From Tretioscincus oriximinensis (lineage: Eukaryota > Chordata > Lepidosauria > Squamata > Gymnophthalmidae), in NCBI GenBank assembly GCA_022410635.1, contig JAJVDF010000776.1, positions 67,901 through 131,900 on the forward strand: a DNA stretch of 64,000 bases, written 5' to 3'. Positions 10,881 to 22,034 of this stretch are shown piece after piece. Below the pieces are notes generated by a model. It saw only the letters and a list, made by a program, of their open reading frames with translations. It did not search any database and was not told where the DNA came from. Made by a program: the position numbers and the translations under genes. Each line of letters starts with the position of its first letter. Within the stretch, counting starts at the first letter, position 1.

Positions 10881-11440
10881 TCCATCAGCTGTGCAGCAAA
10901 TTCAAAGCACGATGGATTATCGTGGCAGGTGGCCTTCAAAGTGCCTCCCTGGTGAGCTGTGGGCGGTGTGTGTGTATGGGGAAAAGGCGGGAAAGGCAGC
11001 CAGCTCTCGCTTTGTGGTCAGGCCTTGAACGAAGAACCGGGAACCGTTTCCCCCTGCGAGGCTGGCCTCTCTCCCTGCAAAGGAACTGCAGTAACAATAC
11101 CCTGTTCTGTGCCAACGCGGCAAGGTCAGGGGTTACCCCTGCCACGTGGGCAGGAAAAAGGGACCGGCTGAAATGCAGGAATCAACAGGGCGTCCATGCT
11201 CGACCCCAAACGCCCCCACAGGACCCAGGGTGCAGCCTCCTCTCCTGCAACACAATGAATCAGTTACAGCTCAGACTCAACCCGGTTAGCTCCTTACCAG
11301 AAACCCGGGGAAAACCTACGAAATGCAGGTGCAAAATCTCGTGCAACTTCACACAAACTTCATGCAACCCCGATCTGGTCCCATGACCTTTAACCTCGCC
11401 CCTCTCAGAAAGGACATCANAGAACCGGAAGTGAGATCAT
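10881..11440. other. No gene; unassigned
   Basis: An open frame of 210 codons covers 10754-11386, but it starts inside antisense LINE sequence and has no recognisable domain. Confidence 0.4.
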
Positions 11441-12085
11441 ACAAGAATACGGACACGTTCAAGGAACATGTCTGAGCAGCAGAACATGTGGAGAGGACCT
11501 GGGTTTATTGGTAGATCATAAACTAAACGAGAGTCAAGTGGGTGAAGCAGCTGCAAAAATAGCAAACACGATCCTGGGGTGATCTCCTTCACGTGACGTA
11601 ATTATTCCTCTTTAAAGTACTTTGGTCAGACCGCACTTGGAACAGACTATATAAAAGGGACTTAAATAAGCAGGAAGAGGTTCAAAGGAGAGTTACAAGG
11701 ATGGAGGTCCTATGAGGAAGGGTTAAGGCATCTGGGGATGTTTAGTCTGCAAAAGGGAAGAATGAGAGGAGACTTGAGAAGCTGCTTACAAATATCTAAA
11801 GGGTTTTTCACAGAGCAGAGGGATCAGGTTTGCCATCATCGACATATGGAAGGACCAGAAAACAATGGGATGAAACTGCAAGGATGTAAATTTAGATTAC
11901 ATATCAGGAAAAACATTCTGTGGTAAGGGNGATTGACCATTGGAACAGGCTGCCACAGGAGGTGGTGATTTTGCCTTTGCTGGAAGTTTTCAGAGACTGA
12001 GCAATCATCTGTCTGGGATGGTTGAACAAGGGGTTGGACCCCATGACCCTGGAGGTCCCTTCCAACTCTAAGATTCCATGAAGAT
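11441..12085 (+). mobile_element. CR1 (second subfamily) 3' region
   Basis: Sense strand: AGCAGCTGCAAAAATAGCAA, TTTAGTCTGCAAAAGGGAAG, AACAGGCTGCCACAGGAGGT, ending GGTCCCTTCCAACTCTAAGA, the classic CR1 3' end. Confidence 0.85.
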
Positions 12086-12824
12086 GTCCTTCCGGGAACC
12101 AGGAACCAGAAATGACATCATGAATAAGGTCCTGTCCGGTTTCAGGGACCAGAAATACAAAAAAACGCAGTGCAAGCTATGCTGGATGATATTTTCCCGG
12201 AAACTATCTAACCCTACCTTGACCTCTGATTTTGACCTCCATCTCGGCTTTTCAGCCTTCCTCTAACTCACAAAACCCACTTTTGATGGAAATTGTTATC
12301 CATTTTGTAGCTGCGTTTCCCCCCCCCCCCCCATTCTCTCGAGCGGACGGAAGCCGGATTAAAGCTTAGGTGCGACTAGGCCCTAAGAAGAGTTTATTAA
12401 AGAAAGCTTAGGGGTGAAAACTACTGTGAGAAAGAGAAAAGTCGCTCAGTTTTGCACCAAATCTTGAGATTCTGAGAACCGGAAATGACTCCAGAAATGG
12501 CACGCAACGGACAGAGCTTCCACCGGACGTCACGCGTGTGTCCTATCCGCTTGATGTCACTTCCGTCCTGCCCAGGAACACAATCTGCAGCACCCTTTCC
12601 AGAAGCAGAGACCTCGGCCCACTTGGGCACCTCAAGAAGAAGAAAGCAAAATCTTGACCTGGTGTTGACTTCCTACAAATGGCGTTTCAGGAATCTGATT
12701 TTTCCATCCCAATAGCCATTGATATCCACGATCTTATCTCATCCTATCTTGACCTCTGCTTTTGACGGTCTAAGACCCTGGTCACACCTCAGTTTTAATG
12801 ATGTCACTTCCAGGTCTAGGGGCA
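12086..12824. other. No gene; unassigned
   Basis: Contains repeated fragments of the type CCGGAAATGAC(A)TC and TTGACCTCTGATTTTGACC (12221, 12750), suggesting an old tandem or dispersed unit. A poly-C run is at 12309-12332. Confidence 0.35.
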
Positions 12825-13115
12825 CGAATGGCTCAGTCGCTAAGGAATCCGTCTCTCGCCTGGGAGATGGGGTTTCGAAGCCCTGTGTGGGACGTGGGGA
12901 GGGCTGAGTACCTTCCACTAGCCTGTAGCTCCAGCCAACCCAGCTATTCGAAAGCAAGAATTGCAAGAAATTGCAACTGACTGCAAGTAGATACATGGGA
13001 ACCACCATAGCCTGATGGGGAAGATAGAATGTCAGCCTTCGGGCAAAATATATTCTTGTAAGCTGCTTTGAGTCCCTTTGAAAGGTGAGAAAAGTGGGAA
13101 AGAAGAACCCAGTTC
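12825..13115 (+). mobile_element. tRNA-headed SINE (group 1), full length
   Basis: A box TGGCTCAGTCG and B-box-like GGTTTCGAAGCC in the head, body GCAAGTAGATACATGGGAAC, end GAGTCCCTTTGAAAGGTGAG then AACCCAGTTC. The best example of the group. Confidence 0.9.
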
Positions 13116-13341
13116 TTCTTCCTTTTCTTCTTTTTCCTCTCCTCCTTCTGCTTCTTCTTCCTCCTCATCTTCTTCTTCCTCCTCCTCTTTGTCTTCTTCT
13201 TCTGTTTCTGCTTCTTCTTCCTCATCTTCTTCTTCCTCCTTCTCTTTGTCATCTTTTTCTTCCTCCTCCTCTTTGTATTCCTCCTCCTCTTCCTTCTCTC
13301 TTCTTCTTCTTCTTCCTCTTCCTCTTCTTCTTTCTGGAAGC
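13116..13341. repeat. CTT/CTCC tract at SINE tail
   Basis: About 225 bp of pyrimidine triplets. Confidence 0.95.
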
Positions 13342-14038
13342 AGAGACTGGAAATGCTATCAGGAATGATCTCACGTCTAGTCCAAGGCTCCAGAAATCAG
13401 AAAAAAATGTTTCAATAATATGTTAGACAAACAAATTGTTGTAACAGATAAAATAACTGCAGACCTGAATAACCTCCAATCCGTAGAACCAAAAGCTATA
13501 ACGGATTAATCGATTGCAGGCGCACAAATAGTATCGGTAGGAAGTTGAAAGGAGTAGACCAAACGGGTGGCCAGCAAATGGAGCAATTATGTAGTGAATA
13601 TGCTAGAGGTAGAAATAGCAAATTGACATGAAAATGGAATATGGAAAGTTGGATTAAAATCTTCTCCATGCAATATTCTCACCATCCATATTTATATATA
13701 TGTAGGGAATTGAGCAAGTTACACTTGAAGGTAGGAGGCAGAGGAAGAAAAATTAAAGATGCTCAAGAAGGCTGTATTATGGACGGGTTATAAAGCTGGA
13801 AAAGAATTCCCAGTTTGCTTGCCTAGAAAAAAAGAGGTCGGCTGTTACAAGCGCACACGAAAAGCCTAAGACGTCCAGCACTGCAGTGGTGCAAAAGCCG
13901 AGAAATTTGATCAAAGGCCAAGGGGGACCCCTGACCACCCTTCAGGCAATTTTTCATACCGCGGTGCCCTCCAGCTGTTTTCGAACATCTGGACAGACAG
14001 CTCAAAGCNGAGGAAGAGTGTAATTCTAAAGCCTTGAA
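13342..14038. other. No gene; unassigned AT-rich sequence
   Basis: No domain-bearing ORF. Wording such as GGAAAGTTGGATTAAAATC could be old LINE-1, but I cannot support it. Confidence 0.35.
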
Positions 14039-14463
14039 TTAGATGACCTCTTTTGAGGGGGGTAGAAACCTGGTTTTGGACTGCCTCACGTAGGCTGACC
14101 AGATGACCCCTTTTGTGGGGGGTTGAAAACCCGTTTTGGGGGTTCCTCCCAGTTTTTTCTGAGGAAAAAATTTTCAAAAAAAATATTTTTTTTGAATATT
14201 TTTTTGTTTTTGAATATTTTTTTCCTCAGAAAAAAACAGGAGCGCACCCCAAAAACGGGTTTTCAACACACACACACACACAAAAAAGGGGTCGTCCGGT
14301 CAGCCTACCTCACAGTTTTTGCTGAGGAAAAATCTTTTCAAAAAAAGACTTTTTTTCAAAAAAAGTATCTTTTTAAAAAAAAAATTCCCTCAGGAAAAAC
14401 CGGGGGGCACCGCAAAACCGGTTTTTTAACCCTCACCCCAAAAGGGGTCCACTGGTCAGCCTA
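14039..14463. mobile_element. Foldback MITE (outer copy), split by a sibling
   Basis: The left arm (14039-14090, to GACTGCCTCACG) and right arm (14308-14463, CCTCACAGTTTTTGCTGAGG to GGTCAGCCTA) form one element once the inner copy is removed; the intact copy near 51296 reads GTGCCTCACGTTTTTTGCTG across this point. Confidence 0.85.
14091..14307. mobile_element. Foldback MITE (inner copy) nested in its own family
   Basis: TAGGCTGACC to GGTCAGCCTA with target duplication CCTCACG / CCTCACA (14084-14090, 14308-14314). Confidence 0.88.
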
Positions 14464-15309
14464 GTCTAAGGACACTAGTTTTAGAGGCCCATGATAAACG
14501 GGTGCGGTGTGGTGGTGGGGTTCTGCGTTTCTTCCAACTGGGGCTGCTTCCAGACAGAAAGGAGTTTAATCTAGCTTCAGCCCACTTCTACAGTCAAAAT
14601 ATAGCATCTTCTGGCATAACCAAGGTGANCAACAAAACCCACTTTGGGGTTANATAAAAAGAAAACTTAGTTGACAAAACGGTATTAAAACTTAGGTGCC
14701 ATCACNGGATCCCTGTGGGGACCTGGTCCCTAACTCCGTGGTGGGAGTTTTCTGGCTGGAATTCTGGGCCCCGGAGCCCCCAAATCCCGGACATTTCTAG
14801 GCTTTTGCCAGAAGTGACATCATGACTGGGCAACGTTCCCAGAAGCAGAGACCGGAAAGTGACATCATTTATGATGTCACTTCTGGCCCCGCCTCCAGTA
14901 ACCGGGAAAACCCCCGTCAAAATCCCGGCATGAGGGGCTAGCGGTTTCTCGCGCTCGTGCCGTCATACGGGGGGCTTTTCTCNTACAAACACCCGGGTTC
15001 TCGAGTACTTCTCACAACTGCTCAATTTCCCCTCAGCCCCTACAGATGCAAAGAGCAGCTTTCTGCTTACCTTAGCATCTGGCAAAAAATTAAAAAAAGG
15101 CTTTTGCAATTAGGCTGAATGGGATTATGGGAACCAGCCAAGCCCCTGGCACCTCCTCTGTGTCATTTTTTGCAGGGCTGCCTGGCTTTCTGGTACCTGC
15201 AGTTGCTCCGACTGCAAACGCTGCTCGCCGGACACCGAGGTAAGCGGCTCCCTTACAGGAAATCCTGCGTCACCGAAGGATTTCCCATAGGAGTGATAAA
15301 CCAGGTCTC
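14464..15309. other. No gene; unassigned
   Basis: GGAAGTGACATCAT-like words recur around 14810-14885. No coding signal. Confidence 0.35.
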
Positions 15310-15607
15310 CCAATCACGGATAGCTCAGTCGCTTAGGAATCTGCCTCTCGCCTGGGAGATGGGGTTTCGAAGCCCTGTGTGGGACCACCACCTCTTCCAC
15401 TAGCCTGTAGCTCCAGCCAACCCAGCTATTAGAAAGCAGGAACTGCAAGAAATGGCAACTGACTGCAAGTAGATACATGGGAACCACCACAGCCTGGTGG
15501 GGAAGATAGAATGTCAGCCTTTGGGCAAAATATATCCTTGTAAGCCGCTTTGAGTCCCTTTGAAAGGTGAGGAAAGCGGGGTATAAGAACCCAGTTCTTC
15601 TTCTTCT
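15310..15607 (+). mobile_element. tRNA-headed SINE (group 1)
   Basis: GGATAGCTCAGTCGCTTAGG head, GGTTTCGAAGCCC B-box region, end AGCGGGGTATAAGAACCCAG with a short CTT tail. Confidence 0.88.
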
Positions 15608-15857
15608 TAATTGGCACTGTGTTGGAAGTGCCAAGGGTCCGTCTGCCCACAGGAAGCGATTAGGGGGCAGAGGCTGGGAGGAGGCGCAGGACAGAACCTG
15701 GAGAGGGGTCATTGTGTTTGGAAAAAGCCGGGCAGAGGAAAGTGGATTCAAACAAACCATCAGCATGCAAGAGGACGACTATGTGCAACCAGTATAATCT
15801 CACAAGAATGGAGCTCCGTTTGCTGTCCTCCAGGGGGGACGTTTTAGAGCAGCTATT

Positions 15858-16400
15858 TTCATAGAATCATAGAGTTGGAAGAGACCTCCAGGGTCATAGA
15901 GTTCCAACCCCCTGCTCGATGCAGGATTCATTAAACCATCCCGGACAGAGGACTGTCCAGTCTCTGTTTGAAAACTTCCAGTGATGGCGAACTCACCACC
16001 CCCTGTGGCAGGCAGTTCCACTGGTTCATCACCCTGACTGTTAGAAAGTTTTTTCTGATCTCTAATCAAAATCTCNTCCCTTGCAGTTTCATCCCATTGT
16101 TCCTAGTCCTTCCATGTGTCCAAGAGAACAAGGCTGATCCCTCTGCTCTGTGAAAAGCCCTTCAGGTATTTGCAGGCAGCTATCAGGTCTCCTCTCAGTC
16201 TTCTCTTTTGCAGACTAAACATCCCCAGATCCTTTAACCTTTCCTCATTGGACCTCATGGTTTCCAGACCACTCACCATCCTTGTAACTCTCTTTTGTAC
16301 TTGCTCTAGTTTAGCAACGTCCTTTTTAAATTTTACGAGCCCCCTTTTGCCCAAAACAAAATGTCCTCTCACCTCTAGCCTATTGCTAACCACAGAATCT
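15858..16400 (-). mobile_element. CR1 (second subfamily) 3' region
   Basis: Reverse strand from ATAGAATCATAGAGTTGGAA through CAGGTCTCCTCTCAGTCTTC and TTGTACTTGCTCTAG. The antisense frame at 16103-16393 encodes the CR1 reverse-transcriptase C-terminus ([20 protein letters not shown]). Confidence 0.88.
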
Positions 16401-16635
16401 GTAGCAATGCAGGATCTCCAAGGAGAGCCCTTTTTACACCCTGATAGCTTGCCGGGACTTTACAATAACGGCCACATTTCACCTTTATTTATTTATTTAT
16501 TTAATTTATTTAAACTGGCCGACTGACTGATTGATTGGGACTTGACTGACTTGACTGAACTTACTTACACTTCTACACCTCCTCATACCCAAACGTCTCA
16601 AGGTGTNTGACAATAAAAGCCAAATTTAACATATT

Positions 16636-17530
16636 AAAACGGAAGCCCACCTAGTCCAGCCTTCTGTCTCACGCAGTGGCCAGAAAATTCCACCTGGGCA
16701 GCCTGGAAGAAAAACAAGGCAAAATCTCCAACGCCCTGCAAATGGCATCTCAGGAATCCTGCCTGTTGGTCCATCTCGGAGGCAAGATCAAGGGATCCAT
16801 CCTAGTAGCAGTTTATACTTTTGGTGTCCGTGAACTTGCCCAATCCTGTCTTAAAGCTATCCTGGCTGTTAGCTACCACCACCTCTTCTGCAACTAAATG
16901 CCACAGGCCGATGACCCTCTGGGTGAAAAAATACTTTGTCTGACCTCACACTTCTGCCCATCAGTTTCAAGAGGTGCCCTCTGGTCCTTGTGTTGTGTGA
17001 TAGAGAAAACATTTNNTCTCTATTCACCCTGTCCATCCCATGCATGATTTTGTACACTTCAATCAGATCNCCTCTCAAACGCCATCNTTCAAGGCTGAAG
17101 AGGCTCAGACGTTGCAGCCTGACTTCATAAGGGATTTTGCTCCAGACNCTTNATCCTTCTTATTGCCCTTTTCTGCACCTTCTCNAGTTCCACAATATCC
17201 CTCTTGAGATGTGGTGACCAGAACTGAANACAGTATTCCAAATGTGGCCCCACCACAGATTTATAAAGAGGCAAAACAACATTTGCTGNCTTGTTTTCGA
17301 TTCCTTTCCTAATGATCCCCAACATGGAATTTGCCTTTTCTGCTGCTGCTGCACACTGGGTTGACNTCTTCATCGAATTGTCCACCAACACCCCAAGATC
17401 CTTTTCTTGCTCGGCTACAGAAAGCTCTTGGTTCCCATCAGGTGGTCGTAGTTGGGGTTCTTTGCCCCCATGTGCAGGACTTTCCCCTTGCTTAACTTGA
17501 AGTGCATTTGCCACTTTGGTGGCTGGTCCA
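16636..17530 (-). mobile_element. CR1-clade LINE, longest minus-strand 3' fragment
   Basis: The antisense frame at 17125-17592 carries EKDLGVLVDNSMK, MLGIIRKGIENK and LPLYKSVVGPHLEYC, the C-terminus of a CR1/jockey-type reverse transcriptase, followed by LRGDLIEVYKIMHGMDRVNR at 16869-17078. Frameshifts and Ns break it. Confidence 0.9.
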
Positions 17531-17564
17531 TTTTGGGGCTGGGGGGGGGGGGCAGCGGCGACGG

Positions 17565-17890
17565 CGAAAGCAGGTTTTTCCAGACTTGGCAAAGTTAGGA
17601 AAGCGGCTGGGAGGAGTCACATTTAAGGGCTTACCAGTCTCCCTCTCAGTCTGCAAGTTGAATGTCAATGCAAAATGGCGCCTCTACGGAGACTGAGAGG
17701 GAGACTGTAGCCCCTCACAGGCAGCCATCCCATTGGTTCAGGGATCGGCGACCCCTTTTGCCAATTAAAAAAACNGCCTGGAGCTTTTTCGTAGATCCTC
17801 TATGAAAGGAGATTTTATCATTGATTTTAATCTCTGAGTGTTCGCCGAACCCCACGAACCCAGAGGCCAGCCGCCATTGCCACTCACCCA
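17565..17890 (-). repeat. Unclassified dispersed repeat, copy 1 (inverted partner 49755-50062)
   Basis: About 310 bp aligned in opposite orientation to 49755-50062. It contains an 18 bp perfect inverted pair (CAGTCTCCCTCTCAGTCT / AGACTGAGAGGGAGACTG) around GGCGCC. Confidence 0.75.
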
Positions 17891-18189
17891 ATTCCCATAG
17901 ATCACTCTGGAGCTCCTTGGAATCACTTTCAGTTTTCACTGTAGAGAAGACCCCATTACACACCCCTTCTCTGTGCATCTCTGGAAGCGGAGGAACTACC
18001 ACAAGGCCTCCTCCTTGAGCTCTTAGCAATACCTCTGGGATGTCTACAGCTTTGGAGAAAAGCATTTAATCGCCACGAGGCCACAGAATCTATCTGTATT
18101 GCCTCTGCAGCTCACCTACCTTGCAGGGGTGTTGTGAGGATAAATTAAAGGAGGCAACCTTTGCCCCAGTTGATCTCAGGAAGGGAACA

Positions 18190-18425
18190 AGTACAACATC
18201 AATGGGTATCAATGGGTCCTGGGATGGATGCCTGGATGTTGCCTCCGGGATGGAGCCACAGGCAGGACTCCTGAAATGCCATCTGCAGGGAGTCATGAAC
18301 AGGAGCATATTTTGCTTCCCTCTGTTCAGGCTGCCCAGGGGCATCTGGTGGGCCTCTGGGTGGGACAGAAGGATGGACTAGGTGGGTTCTGGCCTGATCC
18401 AGGATGACTCTTCTTATGTTCTTAA
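18190..18425 (+). mobile_element. CR1-clade LINE 3' end
   Basis: AATGGGTCCTGGGATGGATG through GACTCTTCTTATGTTCTTAA. Confidence 0.85.
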
Positions 18426-18698
18426 CATGGTAGATTTCAAAGAAATGGCCATGTCACTGTAGGTCCAGAATGACTAACAAGGAGTTATTGTAGCCTCATG
18501 AGACACTATGGAAGGGGATCTTATAGCCGCTGGAGATGATCAAGCAAAAGGTAGACAGTTTTCCCTTCCCTAGGCAGCTGTACTTCCTCAGATACAAAGG
18601 AGCCACGGCCTAAGCACAACATGCTTGAAGGGAACCGTATAAGGTTCTCCTAGCCTGACCCAAACCCACTTCCTCCAATTGGAGAAAATAACCAGAGG

Positions 18699-18874
18699 CC
18701 CTGTCCCCACCGAGCCTTATTCTGGGTTATATCTCAGGGTGGAACTTGGGCATCCACGTGCCAGTGTAGGCTANGGCAGGCCCCATTTGCNGCCTGCTAC
18801 GGTCTACACTAGCATGTGGATGCCAGGCTCCTATTCCAAGCTATAAACCAGAGTAAGGCTCAATGGGGACAGGG
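18699..18874. mobile_element. Intact hAT-like foldback MITE with perfect TSD
   Basis: 176 bp with inverted ends CCCTGTCCCCACCGAGCCTT and AAGGCTCAATGGGGACAGGG, flanked by a perfect 7 bp duplication CCAGAGG (18692-18698 and 18875-18881). The duplication length fits hAT elements (usually 8 bp); no transposase is present. Confidence 0.88.
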
Positions 18875-18929
18875 CCAGAGGGGAATTGAGAGGAACCAGA
18901 TATTTATCACCAGGTAATAACCAGAGAGC

Positions 18930-19358
18930 AATGGAGAAAGAGGAGAAGGAGCAAGAGGAGGAGAAGGAGGAGAATGAGAAGGAGTAAGAAAAGGAGGAGA
19001 ATGAGAAGGAGTAAGAAAAGAATGAGAAGGAGTAAGAAAAGGAGGAGAAGGAGTAAGAAAAGGAGGAGAATGAGGAGTAAGAAAAGGAGGAGAATGAGGA
19101 GTAAAAAAAGGAGGAGAATGAGGAGTAAGAAAAGGAGGAGAATGAGAAGGAGTAAGAAAAGGAGAATGAGAAGGAGTAAGAAAAGAATGAGAAGGAGTAA
19201 GAAAAGGAGGAGAAGGAGTAAGAAAAGGAGGAGAAGGAGTAAGAAAAGGAGGAGAATGAGGAGTAAGAAAAGGAGGAGAATGAGAANGAGTAAGAAAAGG
19301 AGGAGAATGAGTACGAGTAAGAAAAGGAGAAGGAAAAGCAGGAGGAGAAGGAGAAGAA
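18930..19358. repeat. GGAGAA/GAGTAAGAAAA complex satellite-like tract
   Basis: Units of AGGAGAATGAGAAGGAGTAAG type, 12-30 bp, repeated about 20 times. It produces an Arg/Lys/Ser-rich artefact frame at 18974-19393. Confidence 0.95.
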
Positions 19359-19364
19359 GCGTCA

Positions 19365-19555
19365 GTTTCTATAGCCCACTTTTGTCAACATGAAAGGAAT
19401 CAAAGCGGTTCCCATAAGCTCCTCCTCTTCTCTTCACAACAGACACCTTGTGAAATAGGTGGGGCTCAGAGAACAATGTCTTTCTGGCTTTATGTGGAGA
19501 AACGCACAATCGATCCAGGAGCCTTCCAGTTACGAATGATGCCCCAACCACACCA
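19365..19555 (-). mobile_element. Sauria-like SINE (group 2)
   Basis: Reverse strand CTTCACAACAGACACCTTGT and AACCACACCAGATCGG head. Confidence 0.75.
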
Positions 19556-19691
19556 GATCGGCCAGAAGGGACCCTAGAACCACATCCTCACCCTTTNGTC
19601 GTTTCCTTCTGGGTTACAAAGCCCTCCGCGTTCCCCTTCGGGCCCCTCCCAGCCTCCCCTGTCAGCCCCCCAAGCAGCAGCCGTCACTTAC

Positions 19692-19954
19692 AGCCCGTGC
19701 TCTCCATAGTGGTTATAAAACTCCATGTGGTTACATGCTTGGATCCAGCCTACGATCCANGTCTCCTTCCTGGGGAGCGCCGGCACCAGGACTTGAGCCG
19801 AGGCCCGGAAGTGCGGCGTCCGGTACCTGAGGACCACGCTGGACGACTCGTCGATGTTGGTGGGGACGGGGTCGATGGAGGTCTTCACTTCTATGACGGT
19901 GATGCTTTCGCGGAACCCTTTCGACTTGCAGCTAATGCTCTGAATACAGCCCAT
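19692..19954 (-). CDS. FAM78A: FAM78A, first coding exon (partial gene)
   Basis: The minus strand reads from an ATG at 19954 (beginning MGCIQSISCK) for 87 codons plus two bases, then meets a strong splice donor, CT|GTAAGTGA, with the exon ending at 19692. I recognise the N-terminus of FAM78A: the segments SIDPVPTNIDESSSVVLRYR, TPHFRASAQVLVP and WIVGWIQACNHMEFYN are characteristic, and the residues favour FAM78A over FAM78B. The biochemical function of the family is not established. The single N at 19760 is the third base of an ACN codon, so that residue is Thr whatever the base. An open frame continues upstream to 20035, but conservation begins at MGCIQS, so I chose that start. The remaining coding exon is not visible between 1 and 19691 and presumably lies left of the window, making this intron longer than 19.6 kb. 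The gene is divergent from PLPP7, as in human. Confidence 0.93.
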
Positions 19955-20073
19955 GGCCCAGAACACCAGTACAATGCCCAGGAGCTGCCAACAATCTTCA
20001 TTTGTTCCCTCAAACCCGATATCCATAGGATACAAGCCACATCGTGGGGAACGGGTGGCCGGAGGGTTTTCAA
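19955..20073 (-). other. FAM78A: Probable FAM78A 5' UTR part of the first coding exon
   Basis: On the minus strand a splice-acceptor-like sequence, TTATTTTTGGACAG followed by TTG, ends at 20074 and would make 20073 the first base of the ATG-bearing exon (382 bp to the donor). In that case a non-coding exon should lie upstream, most naturally in the CpG island at 23.15-24.97 kb. The alternative is that this is a first exon with a local promoter. The sequence alone does not decide. Confidence 0.4.
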
Positions 20074-20099
20074 CTGTCCAAAAATAAGGGGCCAGGAAT

Positions 20100-21080
20100 C
20101 TTCCCAGTCACCAGTCCTCTTACACTTTTTCTTAAGCAGCAACAGCAGGTAAAAAGTCTATTAATTATTATTATTATTTTTAAAATAACGTGGGTTTGAG
20201 CTTCTTTGCAAAAGAAAGAGAACTCGGCAGAACTGGATCTCTCTTCCCCCCCCAACGAGATCCCGGCCACCCACGATCCGTAAGTTCAGTCTGGGGGGGA
20301 AACTGCCCTCGTATTCCCTTTGAAGTATTTCTTTGGATTCCTCTCTTCTCTTCTCTTTCCTTTTTTTCTTTTCTTTTTTTGAAAGCAAAATAAAAACGAA
20401 ACTTTGAAAGCAGGATGCCGACAATCTATATGAATAATAAATCCATCTCTTTGTGTGTCTAGATGTCCTCAGCGTGCAGCTTCGTGATCGTTTCCTGGCC
20501 TCCAGTCATTCATAAATAACCCTGGAAAGAAGCAGAATGGAGAGGAATTTTGACTGGGCCCACCAGCAAATCCGTCTCAGAGTAACCCCAATGATAGGTT
20601 AGTCTCCAAGAAGAACCTCTTCTCTCTGCACCGAGAAACAGGCAGAGTCACAAACATTCACCCATAAGGTTCCCCTGCACCGAAAACGTGGCCTGTTCTA
20701 ACGTTCTTAAAAAGNAGGAAATAAGCTATTTTTTTAAAAATGGGGAAATATGTACAGCCAATGATCATTTTGCTTTGGGTTTCTGGTTGGGGACGAATGA
20801 CAGAACAAGGGGAAAGTCCTTTACAGTCCTGAAGATTGTGGTAAATCAGCATCAAGTTTTGGGAAGCCTAGAAAATTGGGTTCAGGCCCCAAACAAAAAA
20901 CGGTCTGGACACCATCCGTGCAAAATGCTCCCCTCCACGTTGGTTTGCGTGCCCTTGGCAAACCCCAGCAGTATTGCAAGCTAAAAATGCTGGATTTCAA
21001 AGCAACCAAAACTGATAAAGGCAGTTTATTATTGTAGTTTTATATAAAAGAACTCAGTCAAGCTCCGCTGTCGGCGGGTT
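20100..21080. other. FAM78A upstream sequence, largely repeat-free
   Basis: No ORF of interest. ATT repeats at 20160-20180 and a TTTTCTTTTC run at 20355-20380. It may include promoter-proximal or intron sequence of FAM78A. Confidence 0.4.
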
Positions 21081-21211
21081 GACTGGCCTGATAATTGCAG
21101 TATTTATTTACTTATTTTAAATGGTTTATATCCTGTCCTTCACCATTGGTCCCTGGGCAGGTAACAAAAGATCAAATTAAAAAAGATAAAACGTTTAGAA
21201 TGGTCCCTGCT

Positions 21212-21234
21212 CCCCCCCCCCCCCCCCCCCCCCC
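21212..21234. repeat. Poly-C run
   Basis: About 22 consecutive C; could be prone to assembly length error. Confidence 0.9.
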
Positions 21235-21366
21235 GGAAGGACAGAATGCAAAAGACCCGGTGAAGAGGTATGTTTTTACCAGGCATATAATGTAGGGACC
21301 TGGTGAGCCTCTAGAGGAGACCTGGGCAAGGGGTGGCCCAAGGGCCGCATGCGGGCTGCCTACTGT

Positions 21367-21537
21367 CTCATAAGAACATAAGAACATCAGAAGAGCCATC
21401 CTGGATCAGGCCAGAGCCCACCTAGTCCAGCCTTCTGTCCCACACAGAGGCCCACCAGATGCCCCTGGGCAACCCGAACAGAGGAAAGCAAAATATGCTC
21501 CTGTTCATGACTCCCTGCAAATGGCATTTCAGGAGTT
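21367..21537 (-). mobile_element. CR1-clade LINE 3' fragment
   Basis: TAAGAACATAAGAACATCAG to GGCATTTCAGGAG. Confidence 0.85.
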
Positions 21538-21608
21538 TATTTCTTTACTTTATTTCTATACTTATTTTACTCCCCATCTTTCCTCAGCCACTTTGGGTTT
21601 TATAATAA

Positions 21609-21872
21609 TAAGAACATAAGAAGAGCCATCCTGGATCAGGCTACAGCCCATCAAGTCTCACACAGAGGCNCACCAGATGCCCCTGGGCAGCCTGAACAGA
21701 GGAAAGCAAAATATGCNCCTGTTCATGACTCCCTGCAAATGGCCTTTCAGGAGTCCTGCCTGTGGCTCCATCCCGGAGGCAACATCCAGGCATCCATCCT
21801 AGTATCCATTTATACCCTCGGTGTCCATAAACCTGTCTAGTCCTGTCTTGAAACTATCCAAGCTGTGAGCTA
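21609..21872 (-). mobile_element. CR1-clade LINE 3' fragment
   Basis: AAGAACATAAGAAGAGCCAT to AGCTGTGAGCTACC. Confidence 0.85.
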
Positions 21873-22034
21873 CCGGTCAGAGATAGCTAGCCTCTGACCG
21901 TCCTGCCCACCTTAGCTCATTAAGGTTCATCATCTCATCATTAAATAACGATGGAATGAGGGCCTCCATATTTTCATTGAATCTTTGCATTGTTTAACTT
22001 ACTGCTTGTTTATGAAGGGATAGAATATAATATA

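Noticed and set aside
10754..11386. 210-codon ORF
   Set aside because: Begins in antisense LINE sequence, then unassigned sequence; no domain, no splice or promoter context.
18974..19393. 139-codon Arg/Lys/Ser ORF resembling a nuclear basic protein
   Set aside because: Satellite-like GGAGAA/GAGTAAG repeat translated in frame.
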